Positions 7,433-15,787 of a DNA stretch of 64,000 nt are shown here, one piece after another. The stretch spans positions 1 to 64,000 of the forward strand of contig JAJRYK010000030.1 in assembly GCA_024275825.1 (NCBI GenBank), read 5' to 3'. The notes under the pieces were generated by a model. It was not told the DNA's origin. It worked only from the letters and a program-made list of their open reading frames with translations, and did no database searches. The position numbers and the translations under genes were made by a program. Position 1 is the first letter of the stretch. Every line of letters begins with the position of its first letter. This DNA comes from Alphaproteobacteria bacterium. Its GTDB lineage: Bacteria > Pseudomonadota > Alphaproteobacteria > Micavibrionales > Micavibrionaceae.

Positions 7433-8815
7433 TTAATCCTCATTATCCTTAAAATGCTGTTCTTGATTATCGCGTAGCCATCTTCGGACTGCGGCTATGC
7501 CGTGTGTGTCGCGGTTATAGCGTGATAGAGTGACTTCGGGAACGGATTTTAGATCTTTTTTCGGGACGGGGCTTTTGCCGGTGTCATGCGCGCGGATGAA
7601 TTTGCGGATGGTGGGCATGATGTGCTCGCGCCAGCGGCCGCCATTGAATATGCCGTAATGGCCGCAGCCAAGCTGGAAGTGGTGGAATTGCTTGTTTTGC
7701 GGGATGGAATAGCACAGCTCGTGCGCGGCGGTGGTTTGGCCGCGGGCGGAGATATCGTCTTTCTCGCCCTCAATCGTCAAGAGCGCGGTTTTGTTGATAT
7801 CCTGGGGGTGTACGTCTTTTATGTCTTTAGTTTCCGGGTCCACCCATTTCATCAGGCGGCGCGGCAGAGCGTGGGTCTGGAACACGGTTTCAACGGTTTG
7901 CAGGTAAAATTCACCGGGAATATCCATGACCGAGAGATATTCATCATAGAATTTGCGGTGCATCTCCGCTGATTCCCCGTCGCCATCAACCAGATGCTGG
8001 TAAAACTCCATGTAGGAGCCAACATGCTTGTCCAAATTCATCGACATGAACCCGCCAAGTTGCAAAAATCCGGGATAAACCTTGCGGAATGAGCCGCCGC
8101 GGAAAAAGGGTACGGTGCAGACGACGGATTTCTCAAACCAGCTGATGTCGCGGGTTTCGGCTAGTTCTGTCACTTCGGTCTTCGAAATGCGCGTATCAAC
8201 CGGGCCGCCCATCAGAGTCATGGTAAGGGGCTGGTTCGGGTCATTATCGCTGGCCATAAGGGAGACAGCGGCCAAAACGGGCACGGTGGGCTGGCACACG
8301 GCGATAATGTGTGTATCCGGGCCTAAAACGCTCATAAAATGGCGCAGATAGGCGATGAAATCGTCCAGATCGAACTTTCCTTCGCTTAAGGGCACTTCGC
8401 CCGCATCCTCCCAATCGGTGATATAGACGTCGTGATGCGGGAGCAGAGCCTTAACCGTGCCGCACAGAAGGGTCGCGTAATGCCCGGACATGGGCGCGGC
8501 GAGCAGGATTTTCGGGTCCTTGCGCTTGGTATCGCGCTGAAAATTGATGAGGCGACCAAAGGGCTGCTCGGCCATGATTTTCTCTGTTACGGCGACTTTT
8601 TTACCGTCAATCACGGTTTCCGGTAGGTCGAATGCGGGCTTGCCAAAACGGCGTGTGGAGCGCTCCATCATTTCTGCGCCGGCGGCAATCGTGCGGCCCA
8701 TTTGCGTGTGTGACAGGGGGTTCCACGGGTTTTCCATGATGGCCTTTGTCCACTCCGCCTGATGGCGCATGGGGGTGGTCATCGCGTGTTTGAGTTCATG
8801 GAGGTGGTAAAGCAA
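7433..8815 (-). CDS. phaZ: intracellular polyhydroxyalkanoate depolymerase
   Basis: The 460-residue product matches the intracellular PhaZ family, which mobilises stored PHB granules using a cysteine nucleophile. The lipase-like box is AVCQPTVPVLAAVSLMA near residue 170, with VYITDWEDAGEVPL before it and CGHYGIFNGGRW near residue 398 holding the catalytic His. The start is TTG: the typical N-terminus MLY-LHE is encoded only from this codon, and an AAGGA Shine-Dalgarno lies 8 nt upstream. No phaC, phaB or phasin gene is in the window, so PHA synthesis must be encoded elsewhere. Confidence 0.9.
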   Translation of the reverse strand: MLYHLHELKHAMTTPMRHQAEWTKAIMENPWNPLSHTQMGRTIAAGAEMMERSTRRFGKPAFDLPETVIDGKKVAVTEKIMAEQPFGRLINFQRDTKRKDPKILLAAPMSGHYATLLCGTVKALLPHHDVYITDWEDAGEVPLSEGKFDLDDFIAYLRHFMSVLGPDTHIIAVCQPTVPVLAAVSLMASDNDPNQPLTMTLMGGPVDTRISKTEVTELAETRDISWFEKSVVCTVPFFRGGSFRKVYPGFLQLGGFMSMNLDKHVGSYMEFYQHLVDGDGESAEMHRKFYDEYLSVMDIPGEFYLQTVETVFQTHALPRRLMKWVDPETKDIKDVHPQDINKTALLTIEGEKDDISARGQTTAAHELCYSIPQNKQFHHFQLGCGHYGIFNGGRWREHIMPTIRKFIRAHDTGKSPVPKKDLKSVPEVTLSRYNRDTHGIAAVRRWLRDNQEQHFKDNED

Positions 8816-8901
8816 TATAAAGGATCCTTCTTTATCGCATAGGCATTACACTATATACTCTATTCTACACGAAAAATAGTGTGAAGCGGAAAGTTTTTGC
8901 A

Positions 8902-9975
8902 ATGCAGCATAGTTTCAGTGAGATATTAACACAGGCGCATGTAGCCCTTATGGATCCGGAGCGGATACCGCTGGCGATCGGGGCGATTATGGTCTCGATC
9001 ATTGTTGGCATAATTTCCGGGCCGCTAGCGGGGAATGCCAATCCGTTTCTCTGGATTATTCTTGATAAGCTGTTCGGCGGGGTTGGTGATCGATTGGATA
9101 AGGCGACACGCAGGCGCAGTGATTTGGCGTTTCGAGGATTCGTTTTGACTGCTTTTGTGATGTTTTTGGCAATTTTTGTCGGGAAAATGCTACAATATGG
9201 TGTTTCTGGGCATGTTTTTTACGGTCTTACCGAGGTTTTTTGTGTTTCATTGCTTATTTCCTCCGGTTCAGTGTGGTTTTGCCTGCTCAGACTGTATTTT
9301 GCTATGGAGCAAAAACAGGTTGGCCAGGGTGCATATTACGCGATTTCACGCTCGACGCGCAGTAATTTGACCATTGGCGATGATTTCGGCATTACGCGCG
9401 CGGCGATGAACTTTACGGTGCGCAGCTTTGATAAGGGGCTGGTCGCGCCGATTTTCTGGTATCTGATCGGTGGGTTGCCGCTGATTGTGCTCTATAGCGC
9501 GCTGGCCGGGCTATCCTGGCGCTTCGGGAAGAGCGGCTTTACCAAGGGATTTGGCGCTGTGCCACTGGCGCTGGAGCGTTTGCTGGGGGCTGTGCCGTCA
9601 TTGCTGAGCGCTATGCTGATCACGCTCGCCAGCGCTTTCACGCCCACAGCGCGTACGCATAAGGCCATCACTGCGTGGTTAGGCGCAAAGAATCGTAGCC
9701 CGTACGAACAGGGCGGGTTGCCGCTTTCTGCGCTGGCGTGGGGCTTAAATGTCTCGCTGGGCGGTGCGTCGCAGGATTTAGGTGGTAGCGCGATTAAGGC
9801 GGCATGGACAGGGCCGGAGGGCGCCTCTGCAAAGCTTGATCACGGTCATTTGCGGCGGGGGTTGTATGTTAGCGTCATGGCCCATATCTTGTTTTTAGCG
9901 AGCCTGTGCGGCGCGTATTTATGGGGAGGTTCAGATTTTGCACTGTTTTCTTATATACAAAGCTTGACTTTATAG
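8902..9975 (+). CDS. cobD: CobD/CbiB-family adenosylcobinamide-phosphate synthase, membrane protein
   Basis: The product of about 357 residues has the family pattern: an N-terminal LAIGAI membrane helix, then NPFLWIILDKLFGGVGDRLDK, a region with conserved R/N residues (ITRAAMNFTVRSFDKGLVAPIFWYL) and the TAWLG...YEQGGLPLSALAWGLNVSLGG segment, with about five membrane helices. The enzyme condenses cobyric acid with aminopropanol phosphate. The ATG at 8902 is preferred over an upstream GTG (8881) because GCGGAAAG precedes it. No other cobalamin gene is nearby, and the sequence is divergent, so a related function is possible. Confidence 0.7.
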   Translation: MQHSFSEILTQAHVALMDPERIPLAIGAIMVSIIVGIISGPLAGNANPFLWIILDKLFGGVGDRLDKATRRRSDLAFRGFVLTAFVMFLAIFVGKMLQYGVSGHVFYGLTEVFCVSLLISSGSVWFCLLRLYFAMEQKQVGQGAYYAISRSTRSNLTIGDDFGITRAAMNFTVRSFDKGLVAPIFWYLIGGLPLIVLYSALAGLSWRFGKSGFTKGFGAVPLALERLLGAVPSLLSAMLITLASAFTPTARTHKAITAWLGAKNRSPYEQGGLPLSALAWGLNVSLGGASQDLGGSAIKAAWTGPEGASAKLDHGHLRRGLYVSVMAHILFLASLCGAYLWGGSDFALFSYIQSLTL

Positions 9976-9993
9976 GCGGGAATAGACTATTTT
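9964..9993 (+). promoter_or_regulatory. candidate sigma-70 promoter of rpmB
   Basis: TTGACT (9964-9969) and TATTTT (9988-9993) are 18 nt apart and overlap the end of the cobD frame. The rpmB start is about 50 nt downstream. Confidence 0.4.
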
Positions 9994-10044
9994 CCGCGCA
10001 ATTGAATTTTTTAGAGAGGGCTTAAGGCCCAAAAGGATAGTAAA

Positions 10045-10341
10045 ATGAGCCGTCGTTGTGTTGTAACAGGTAAGATCCCGATGAGCGGGAATAATGTATC
10101 CCACGCGAAGAACAGAACGCGTCGCCGTTTCCTGCCAAATATTCAGGATAACAGCGTGTATAGCGAAGCACTTGGCCGTTGGGTTAAGATGCGCGTTAGC
10201 GCTGCGGGCCTGCGCACAGTGGATCATAAGGGCGGTCTGGATGCATATTTGACAGGCACAGCGACAACCAAGCTGGATCCAACATTGCGCCGCGTTAAAA
10301 AGGCTATTGTTAAGGCTCTGGCGAAAAAAGCTGCCGCTTAA
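10045..10341 (+). CDS. rpmB: 50S ribosomal protein L28
   Basis: L28 binds 23S rRNA in the large subunit. The N-terminus [23 protein letters not shown] is the classic L28 signature, followed by RRRFLPNIQ and [20 protein letters not shown]; the alanine/lysine-rich C-terminal tail gives 98 residues, the usual alphaproteobacterial length. It is monocistronic, with its own promoter candidate and a strong terminator. Confidence 0.98.
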   Translation: MSRRCVVTGKIPMSGNNVSHAKNRTRRRFLPNIQDNSVYSEALGRWVKMRVSAAGLRTVDHKGGLDAYLTGTATTKLDPTLRRVKKAIVKALAKKAAA

Positions 10342-10368
10342 GCGTTTGATACTACATGATTTAAAATG

Positions 10369-10403
10369 CCCGCTGCGTTCATTCCGGCGGGTTTTTTATT
10401 TTT
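10369..10403 (+). terminator. intrinsic terminator of rpmB
   Basis: CCCGC (10369-10373) pairs with GCGGG (10387-10391) around a 13-nt loop, followed by a run of T residues (10392-10403). It lies 27 nt past the rpmB stop. Confidence 0.8.
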
Positions 10404-10404
10404 T

Positions 10405-10571
10405 AACCACAGATGGACACAGATGGGCACAGATTTATTATCTATTTTCGAAATCCCGTTGAAAAACGGGGTCCTCTGTAATAATCATCACAAGAACAGA
10501 AGGCCCCGTGTCAAGCACGGGGTTGCAGTAACAAAGGTTGAATCCGTGTTTATCTGTGTTCATCTGTGGTT
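10405..10571. repeat. long palindrome, class 1, with an inserted hairpin element, upstream of tgt
   Basis: The left arm AACCACAGATGGACACAG plus ATGGGCACAGATT pairs with the right arm AATCCGTGTTTATCTGTG plus TTCATCTGTGGTT over about 31 nt with few mismatches. The loop is unusually long because a class 3 hairpin element (10453-10525) lies in it. The tgt ATG is 20 nt past the right arm. Confidence 0.85.
10453..10525. repeat. class 3 hairpin pair nested in the tgt-leader palindrome
   Basis: Two hairpins, CCCGTTGAAAAACGGGG and CCCCGTGTCAAGCACGGGG, flank a spacer, with TCCT and AGG(A) at their inner ends. This has the same arrangement as the class 3 elements at 7334, 20134 and 24388. Confidence 0.7.
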
Positions 10572-10591
10572 TTTAAAAGAAATTAGAAAAA

Positions 10592-11776
10592 ATGACCCTC
10601 ACATACCCAAATTTCGGCTTTGATATTACGCATAGCGATCCGTCCAGTAAGGCGCGCATTGGTCAGCTCAAGACGCCGCACGGCACGATTGAAACGCCCA
10701 ATTATATTTTTTGCGGAACCAAGGCCAGCATCAAAAACGTTGCTCCGGCGCAGATGCATGAGGCGCGCACAGACATTATTCTGGCCAATACCTATCATTT
10801 AATGCTCCAGCCTGGTGCGGATCTCGTGGAGAAGATGGGCGGTTTGCACAAATTTATGCAGTGGGATGGGCCACTGCTCACCGATTCCGGTGGGTTTCAG
10901 GTGTTTTCGATGGGCCATGGGTCGCCCACAGATGAGATTAAGGGGCGCGCACAGGGGCATGTGAACAAGACGTTGCTGAAAATCACTGAAGAGGGCGCGC
11001 TGTTCCGTTCCTATATTGATGGGCAGAAAATTCTGCTCACGCCGGAAAGCTCGATGGAGATCCAGCGCAAGCTGGGCGCAGATTTGCTGATGCAGTTTGA
11101 TGAGTGTACGTCTTATAATCATGATAAAGAGTACACGGCTAAATCGATGGAAATGAGCATGCGTTGGGGGGATCGCTGCCTCAGTGAGTTTGAGCGTCAC
11201 GATAACGGCGCGCAGGGGCTTTACGGCATCGTGCAGGGCGGTGTGCATGAGGATCTGCGCCGTACGAGCGCTGAATATACCGCTGATCGTGATTTTTTTG
11301 GCACTGCGCTGGGCGGCTGTCTGGGTGGTACGGATGAGGAAATGCGAGTGATTGTTGAATCCTCTGTGCCTTACATACACCCTGACCGGCCCGTTCATTT
11401 CCTTGGAATCGGGCGGATTAAAGACATTTTCACCTTTGTGCGTTTGGGTATCGATACGTTTGATTGTGTGATCCCGACGCGGCTGGCGCGTCACGGCGTG
11501 GCGTTCTTGAAGGGGCATCCGGGGGAGACGATTAATCTCAAAAATGCGCGTTTTAAGGAAGATCCTGAGCCCCTTGACCCGGAGAATGGTATTGCCGCTT
11601 CTGCTGATTTTTCAAAGGCTTATATCCATCACCTTCTCAAGGCACGTGAGCTTTTGGGGCTTCAACTTCTGGCTCATCACAATGTGGCGACCATTAACCG
11701 CTTGATGCGCGAAGTGCGTGGGGCCATTAAGGATGGCACGCTCGATGTGCTTGAGAAAGAGTGGCTGCCGGAATAA
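10592..11776 (+). CDS. tgt: divergent tRNA-guanine(34) transglycosylase, zinc cysteines absent
   Basis: Tgt exchanges guanine 34 of Asn/Asp/His/Tyr tRNAs for preQ1 (or queuine in eukaryotes). The 394-residue product keeps LLTDSGGFQVFS (general base Asp), FDECT, GIVQGG and the nucleophile motif IDTFDCVIPTR. Two features depart from the usual bacterial enzyme. The zinc site, normally E-CDCYTC-RNYTRAY, reads E-NGIAAS-ADFSKAY with no frame change, so all three Cys ligands are gone although LLAHHN keeps His. The base-recognition loop, normally GGLAVGE, reads GGCLGGT, replacing the key Val by Gly and Glu by Thr. No other queuosine gene is nearby. Activity and substrate are therefore uncertain. Confidence 0.85.
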   Translation: MTLTYPNFGFDITHSDPSSKARIGQLKTPHGTIETPNYIFCGTKASIKNVAPAQMHEARTDIILANTYHLMLQPGADLVEKMGGLHKFMQWDGPLLTDSGGFQVFSMGHGSPTDEIKGRAQGHVNKTLLKITEEGALFRSYIDGQKILLTPESSMEIQRKLGADLLMQFDECTSYNHDKEYTAKSMEMSMRWGDRCLSEFERHDNGAQGLYGIVQGGVHEDLRRTSAEYTADRDFFGTALGGCLGGTDEEMRVIVESSVPYIHPDRPVHFLGIGRIKDIFTFVRLGIDTFDCVIPTRLARHGVAFLKGHPGETINLKNARFKEDPEPLDPENGIAASADFSKAYIHHLLKARELLGLQLLAHHNVATINRLMREVRGAIKDGTLDVLEKEWLPE

Positions 11777-11813
11777 CTATGATCTTCGTCATTCCCGTGG
11801 CTTAGCGCGCTAA

Positions 11814-11923
11814 TCTCCTCCCCCTGAGGGGGAGGACTAAGGTGGGGGGTGATGGTGTTTGATTAGTTCACCGTCCCTAAACCCTTCCCTAACCCCTCCC
11901 TAACCCCTCCCTCAGGGAGGGGA
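11814..11923 (+). repeat. GC-rich interspersed repeat, class 2, copy 1
   Basis: It opens with the palindrome CTCCTCCCCCTGAGGGGGAG, then GACTAAGGTGGGGGGTGATG, GTGTTTGATTAGTTCACCG, several CCCTAACCCCT units, and closes with CCTCCCTCAGGGAGG. It lies in the untranslated stretch between tgt and the GGDEF gene, where I see nothing else. Confidence 0.85.
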
Positions 11924-12076
11924 AGCTATAGCTGCCTCGCCCCTTGGCGGTAAATATCCGTGACGTTTGAAAGCTAATTTTTCTGCATTTTTTCGCTTTT
12001 GTTAACACATTCAACAGAATTTCCGTGTATTTTTGAAGATGCGAAAGATTTTCAAGGTAAGGGCACGCATATTGTT

Positions 12077-12985
12077 ATGATTCTAGAATATGGAGCAGAT
12101 CTGCGGATTAAGGATGTTACGGCCGTGCTGGATGAATATTCCAGCTGGTTCATGCAGCTTGCGCGCGGCTTGTCTTATCCCAATCATGTGCGTGAGGGCT
12201 ATAACGCCGCGGTGCCGAAAAGCTATGAACGGTGGGCGGCGGAAGCCAAGCAGGCAGGGCTCGCGCCAGAGTTGATTGCCAAGCTGGATAGTTTGCACAG
12301 TGATTTAAGCACGGTCAGTGCCTATATGCTGGAGGAGGCTCTAAAGCATAAAAAACCGCCGGAGTATGAAGCGCACAGTCATCTTGTTTTGATCTATGAA
12401 GGGTTTATCAATCATATCCGCCGTATTGAGAAGGATATTTACCTTGAGGATAGCGGGATTGATCAACTGACGGGGCTGCGCAATATATCGGCCTTTAAGA
12501 AAGATTTTGGCCGGGAGATGGAGCGTCTGGCGCGGCATGGGCGGCAATTTTGCGTGGCGCTTGTGCGCATTGATGATCTGGCGAAGATCAAGAAGGCGCA
12601 TGATGAGCAGCATGTGCTGGAGTATGTCAGGTTTGTCTCCAATATTATCAAGCAATGCGTCCGCACCTTTGATGATGCCTACCGGATGGATAACAATGAA
12701 TTTGTGCTGTTTTTGAAGCTCACGGATATTACAGGCAGTTTGAAGGCGATGGACCGGTTGAAGGGTGAGATGGAGGCGCAGGAAACCACATATAAGTTGA
12801 ATGGGCAGAGCGTTGATTTGACGCTCTCCTCTTGCATTGCTGCGCCCATTCAGGGCGATGATGTACAGAAAATTCTAAATAATCTTCAGGAGGATTTGGG
12901 TAAATGCGCTACGCAAAAAGGCGCTGTGTTTGAGTATTACGAAATGAGCCCTTTGCAGCGCTATGTCAGCGGTGATGCAGAGTGA
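12077..12985 (+). CDS. degenerate GGDEF-domain protein with N-terminal helical domain
   Basis: The C-terminal half (from about residue 140) has the diguanylate-cyclase opening IDQLTGLRNISAFKKDF and the following strands, but the signature loop is YRMDNNEFVLF, so GGDEF has become DNNEF. The active-site loop is lost, which argues against c-di-GMP synthesis and for a sensory, binding or protein-interaction role. The N-terminal 120 residues are helical and have no recognised motif. The start may be the ATG at 12077 or a TTG at 11999 adding 26 residues; neither has a strong Shine-Dalgarno. The histidine kinase gene starts 42 nt downstream, suggesting a shared signalling unit. Confidence 0.7.
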   Translation: MILEYGADLRIKDVTAVLDEYSSWFMQLARGLSYPNHVREGYNAAVPKSYERWAAEAKQAGLAPELIAKLDSLHSDLSTVSAYMLEEALKHKKPPEYEAHSHLVLIYEGFINHIRRIEKDIYLEDSGIDQLTGLRNISAFKKDFGREMERLARHGRQFCVALVRIDDLAKIKKAHDEQHVLEYVRFVSNIIKQCVRTFDDAYRMDNNEFVLFLKLTDITGSLKAMDRLKGEMEAQETTYKLNGQSVDLTLSSCIAAPIQGDDVQKILNNLQEDLGKCATQKGAVFEYYEMSPLQRYVSGDAE

Positions 12986-13027
12986 TTTGTCACGTCTTTA
13001 TAATGAACATCTAAGTTTCTTTTGATC

Positions 13028-14620
13028 ATGAATGATACCCCATACAATGATGAGCAGCTTTTTGAGCAAATGCCGATCCCGCGCTTTATCGTGCGCGCGC
13101 TTCAGGTGAAGGGTAAGCCTGATCGTTATGTCGTAGAGCGCGTAAACGTGCTGGCGCTCAAATATTTTGATCAAGAGCGCAGTGAAATTGAAGGCCATCA
13201 AATTTTAGACTTTATGGGTTCGGATAATGCTTTGCACTTTGGGCAGTCTTTTGAGGTGTGCTTGCAGAAAAAAGCGCCGGTGACTATTCAAGCGCTGCCG
13301 GGCGTACCGGGCCAGATTAAAATCTCCTCTTTTATCATCAGCCCTGTGCTTTGTGACGCTGGCACTGTTGAGTGCATTGATGTTATCGGTCAGGTTGATG
13401 TGACTGATCAATCCGCGTTGCAGCGTGAGCGTGATGATGCGCTGCTTCTTTTGACCTCTATCTTTGATGTGAGCGAGATCGGTATTGTTGTGACTGATTA
13501 CACGGGCCGGATCGTGCGGGTGAATGAGAGCTTTGTGCGTAATTACGGCTGGTCGCGCAACGAGCTGCTGCATGAGGATATGATTAGCTTTGTCTCACCC
13601 GATGAACGAGAGGCGGTGCGCAGCAATTATGAGGAATTTATCAAGAGCGGGCTGCGGACCTCTGGTGAGCTGAAGCTGATCCGGAAGGAGGGCACGATCG
13701 CCAATGTCCTGTTCACCACCGCAACGATGGAGCTTTCCCAGCGCAGGCGGTTTCAGGTCACAACGGTGATGGATATTTCCTTGCGGAAAAAGATGGAAGA
13801 ATCGCTGCGCAAGGCCAAGGAAGATGCGGATTCCGCCAATCATGCCAAGTCGACATTCCTGGCGAATATGAGCCATGAGCTGCGTACGCCGCTTAACGCC
13901 ATTCTCGGTTTTTCTGAGATGATGATCAAGGAAACCTTCGGCGCGCTTGGCCACCCAAAATACAAGGAATATATGGAAGACGTGCATGGCAGCGCGGAAC
14001 ATTTGCTGCAGATCATCAACGAGGTGCTCGATATGTCGAAGATTGAGGCGGAGCGTATTGAGCTGGATGAGCACCGGATTCGCCTTGTGGATTTGGTAAA
14101 TTCTGTTGCGCGTATGCTGGCCTCCAAGGCCTTTAGTAGCGGGATAGAAATTACAGTTGATCTGCTTGATGATGCGCCGGATCTTTGGGCGGATGAGCGC
14201 CTTATCCGTCAGGTATTGATCAATTTGATGACCAACGCGGTGAAGTTTTCACAGCCTGGCGGAGTTGTGCAGGTGCGTTCCGAAATTTTGAAAGGCGGTG
14301 CGCTTTGTCTGAGTATTGAAGATCACGGCGTGGGTATTCCTGAAGGCAAAATAGAGCAGGCGATGGAGCCCTTTGGGCAAGTCTCTGAGCAAGCAGAAAA
14401 TGCGGTGCACCGGCAAGGCACAGGGCTGGGCTTGCCATTGGCCAAAGCCATGGTTGAGCTGCATGGCGGGCGGTTAAGCATCGAGTCGAAAGAGAATTCT
14501 GGTACGACTGTTTTTGTTGAGCTCCCCGCCGAGCGTCTTATGGCGCGCGAAGATGTATCTGAGAAACCTGTTTCCCAAAAAGACGACAACCCCCTTGCGG
14601 CGGGCGGCAAGGACGCCTAA
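13028..14620 (+). CDS. PAS-domain sensor histidine kinase, cytosolic
   Basis: The product of about 530 residues has two PAS-like regions (roughly 15-125 and 140-255, the second with TDYTGRIVRVNESFVRNYGW), a coiled linker, and HisKA with the phospho-accepting His in MSHELRTPLNAILGF near residue 283. The ATPase domain shows the N box (LMTNAVKFS), G1 (DHGVGIPEG) and G2 (GTGLGLPLAKAM). No membrane helix or receiver domain is seen, so it senses a cytosolic signal and must phosphorylate a partner encoded elsewhere. It directly follows the degenerate GGDEF gene. The ATG at 13028 is preferred over TTG at 13022. Confidence 0.9.
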   Translation: MNDTPYNDEQLFEQMPIPRFIVRALQVKGKPDRYVVERVNVLALKYFDQERSEIEGHQILDFMGSDNALHFGQSFEVCLQKKAPVTIQALPGVPGQIKISSFIISPVLCDAGTVECIDVIGQVDVTDQSALQRERDDALLLLTSIFDVSEIGIVVTDYTGRIVRVNESFVRNYGWSRNELLHEDMISFVSPDEREAVRSNYEEFIKSGLRTSGELKLIRKEGTIANVLFTTATMELSQRRRFQVTTVMDISLRKKMEESLRKAKEDADSANHAKSTFLANMSHELRTPLNAILGFSEMMIKETFGALGHPKYKEYMEDVHGSAEHLLQIINEVLDMSKIEAERIELDEHRIRLVDLVNSVARMLASKAFSSGIEITVDLLDDAPDLWADERLIRQVLINLMTNAVKFSQPGGVVQVRSEILKGGALCLSIEDHGVGIPEGKIEQAMEPFGQVSEQAENAVHRQGTGLGLPLAKAMVELHGGRLSIESKENSGTTVFVELPAERLMAREDVSEKPVSQKDDNPLAAGGKDA

Positions 14621-14656
14621 AATCGCTTTATTGTTTTTTAAAGGGAGAAAGAGCGT

Positions 14657-15067
14657 ATGAGCGATCTTGAACAGCGTTGCACAGAAGCCGGCCTGAAAAT
14701 GACCGGTCAGCGGCGTGTTATATTAAAGGTCCTGGACACGGCCAAGGATCATCCATCCGTTGAGGATGTCTATGGCCGGGCTAAAAAGATTGATCAATCC
14801 ATCAGCATCGCCACCGTTTACCGGACGCTCAGCTTGCTGGACGAGCTTGATGTTGTCACAAGGCACGAGTTTCAGGAGGGGTATTCCCGCTATGAAGTGA
14901 ATGAGGAGCACCATCATCATTTGGTTGATTTAGAGACCGGCAAGGTGATTGAGTTTCAAAACGAAGAGCTGGAAGTGCTTAAGGAAAAAATTGCGCAAGA
15001 GCTGGGGTATGAGCTGGTGGATCACCGGCTTGAGCTCTATGGTAAAAAACTGAAGAAAAAGAAGTAA
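14657..15067 (+). CDS. fur: Fur-family metal-responsive repressor, alphaproteobacterial type
   Basis: The 136-residue product has the Fur winged helix (LKMTGQRRVILKVLD and SIATVYRTLSLLDEL) and the metal-binding EEHHHHLVDLETGKVIEF stretch. The CxxC zinc pairs of enterobacterial Fur are missing, as is usual in alphaproteobacterial Fur/Mur proteins, which respond to iron or manganese. Irr also lacks them and has a His-rich motif, so Irr is the alternative; the ELVDHRLELYG C-terminus favours Fur/Mur. The Shine-Dalgarno is AAAGGGAG. The 75-residue gene that follows starts 6 nt after the stop. Confidence 0.88.
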   Translation: MSDLEQRCTEAGLKMTGQRRVILKVLDTAKDHPSVEDVYGRAKKIDQSISIATVYRTLSLLDELDVVTRHEFQEGYSRYEVNEEHHHHLVDLETGKVIEFQNEELEVLKEKIAQELGYELVDHRLELYGKKLKKKK

Positions 15068-15073
15068 AACATT

Positions 15074-15301
15074 ATGGCCTGCACTATTAAAACTGTACAA
15101 GGCGTGAAAGCCGCCTCTGATTGCAAATGCTACGGCGCGGTGATGCGCACCTATGCCGGGATGAGCAGCGAGCCAGATCATGTTGCCTGCGAAGCCGCGC
15201 TGCGCGTTTATCGCTATCATCACCCGGAAGACCCCATAGACAAGGCCGCCCTGACGGTCGAAAGCTGGGTCTATGCGGGCGAGCAGCGTAATTGTCATTA
15301 A
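15074..15301 (+). CDS. small Cys-containing protein downstream of fur, unknown
   Basis: The 75-residue product has five cysteines (C3, C17, C19, C39, C74) and the segment HVACEAALRVYRYHHPED. It starts 6 nt after fur, without its own Shine-Dalgarno, so it is probably translated by coupling and could be controlled with fur. A role in metal handling is conceivable from the Cys/His content, but this is inference; I do not recognise the family. Confidence 0.6.
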   Translation: MACTIKTVQGVKAASDCKCYGAVMRTYAGMSSEPDHVACEAALRVYRYHHPEDPIDKAALTVESWVYAGEQRNCH

Positions 15302-15311
15302 CCCAAATAAT

Positions 15312-15415
15312 CCCCTCTCCCTGATGGAGGGGGTCAGGGGGAGGGGGGATAATGCTGAATTAATAAAGCACCGTCACTCCTCACCTCTATCCTCCCCCTC
15401 AGGGGGAGGAGGTAC
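15312..15415 (-). repeat. GC-rich interspersed repeat, class 2, copy 2, inverted and diverged
   Basis: On the minus strand it reads CTCCTCCCCCTGAGGGGGAG, then GATAGAGGTGAGGAGTGACG and GTGCTTTATTAATTCAG, matching the order of the plus-strand copies but with more changes. It closes with CCCCTCCATCAGGGAGAGGG. It lies between the Fur-linked small gene and the DUF1491 gene. Confidence 0.75.
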
Positions 15416-15429
15416 GGGAAGTAGAAAAG

Positions 15430-15762
15430 ATGAGCGATGACCGCCTGCCCACCGCGCTTTTTGTCGATGCGTGCCTGCAGCCGCTGGCCGGACGCGGGAT
15501 ATTTCACTACATCATCAATAAGGGCGAGCAAAATTCCGGCATTGTGCTGCTCAAACTCAACGGCCTAACAGGCAAGTGCCGCCTCCTGATCCAGCAACGC
15601 AATTTTGAAACCAACGAGATGGGCTGGACGGCGGCGCTGGCCGAAGAAATGGTGGAGGAGGCCAAAGCCGATGAATATATCCAGCGCTCGATAGGCCGCG
15701 ACCCTGATCTCTGGGTGATTGAGGTTGAGGATCGAGAGATGGTTAATCCATTTGAAGATTAG
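15430..15762 (+). CDS. DUF1491 family protein
   Basis: The 110-residue product begins LPTALFVDACLQPLAGRGI and has the GIVLLKLNGLTGKCRLLIQQR and MGWTAAL elements expected of DUF1491, a small alphaproteobacterial family of unknown function. The tail DPDLWVIEVEDRE is also typical. It follows a class 2 repeat, which supplies the G-rich sequence upstream of the start. The sequence predicts no enzymatic motif. Confidence 0.7.
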   Translation: MSDDRLPTALFVDACLQPLAGRGIFHYIINKGEQNSGIVLLKLNGLTGKCRLLIQQRNFETNEMGWTAALAEEMVEEAKADEYIQRSIGRDPDLWVIEVEDREMVNPFED

Positions 15763-15787
15763 TTAATTACTATAGCAATAGAGGGCG

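Noticed and set aside
10799-11518. Antisense frame of 239 codons opposite tgt
   Set aside because: The forward frame has clear Tgt motifs; the reverse frame has no start signal or family resemblance.
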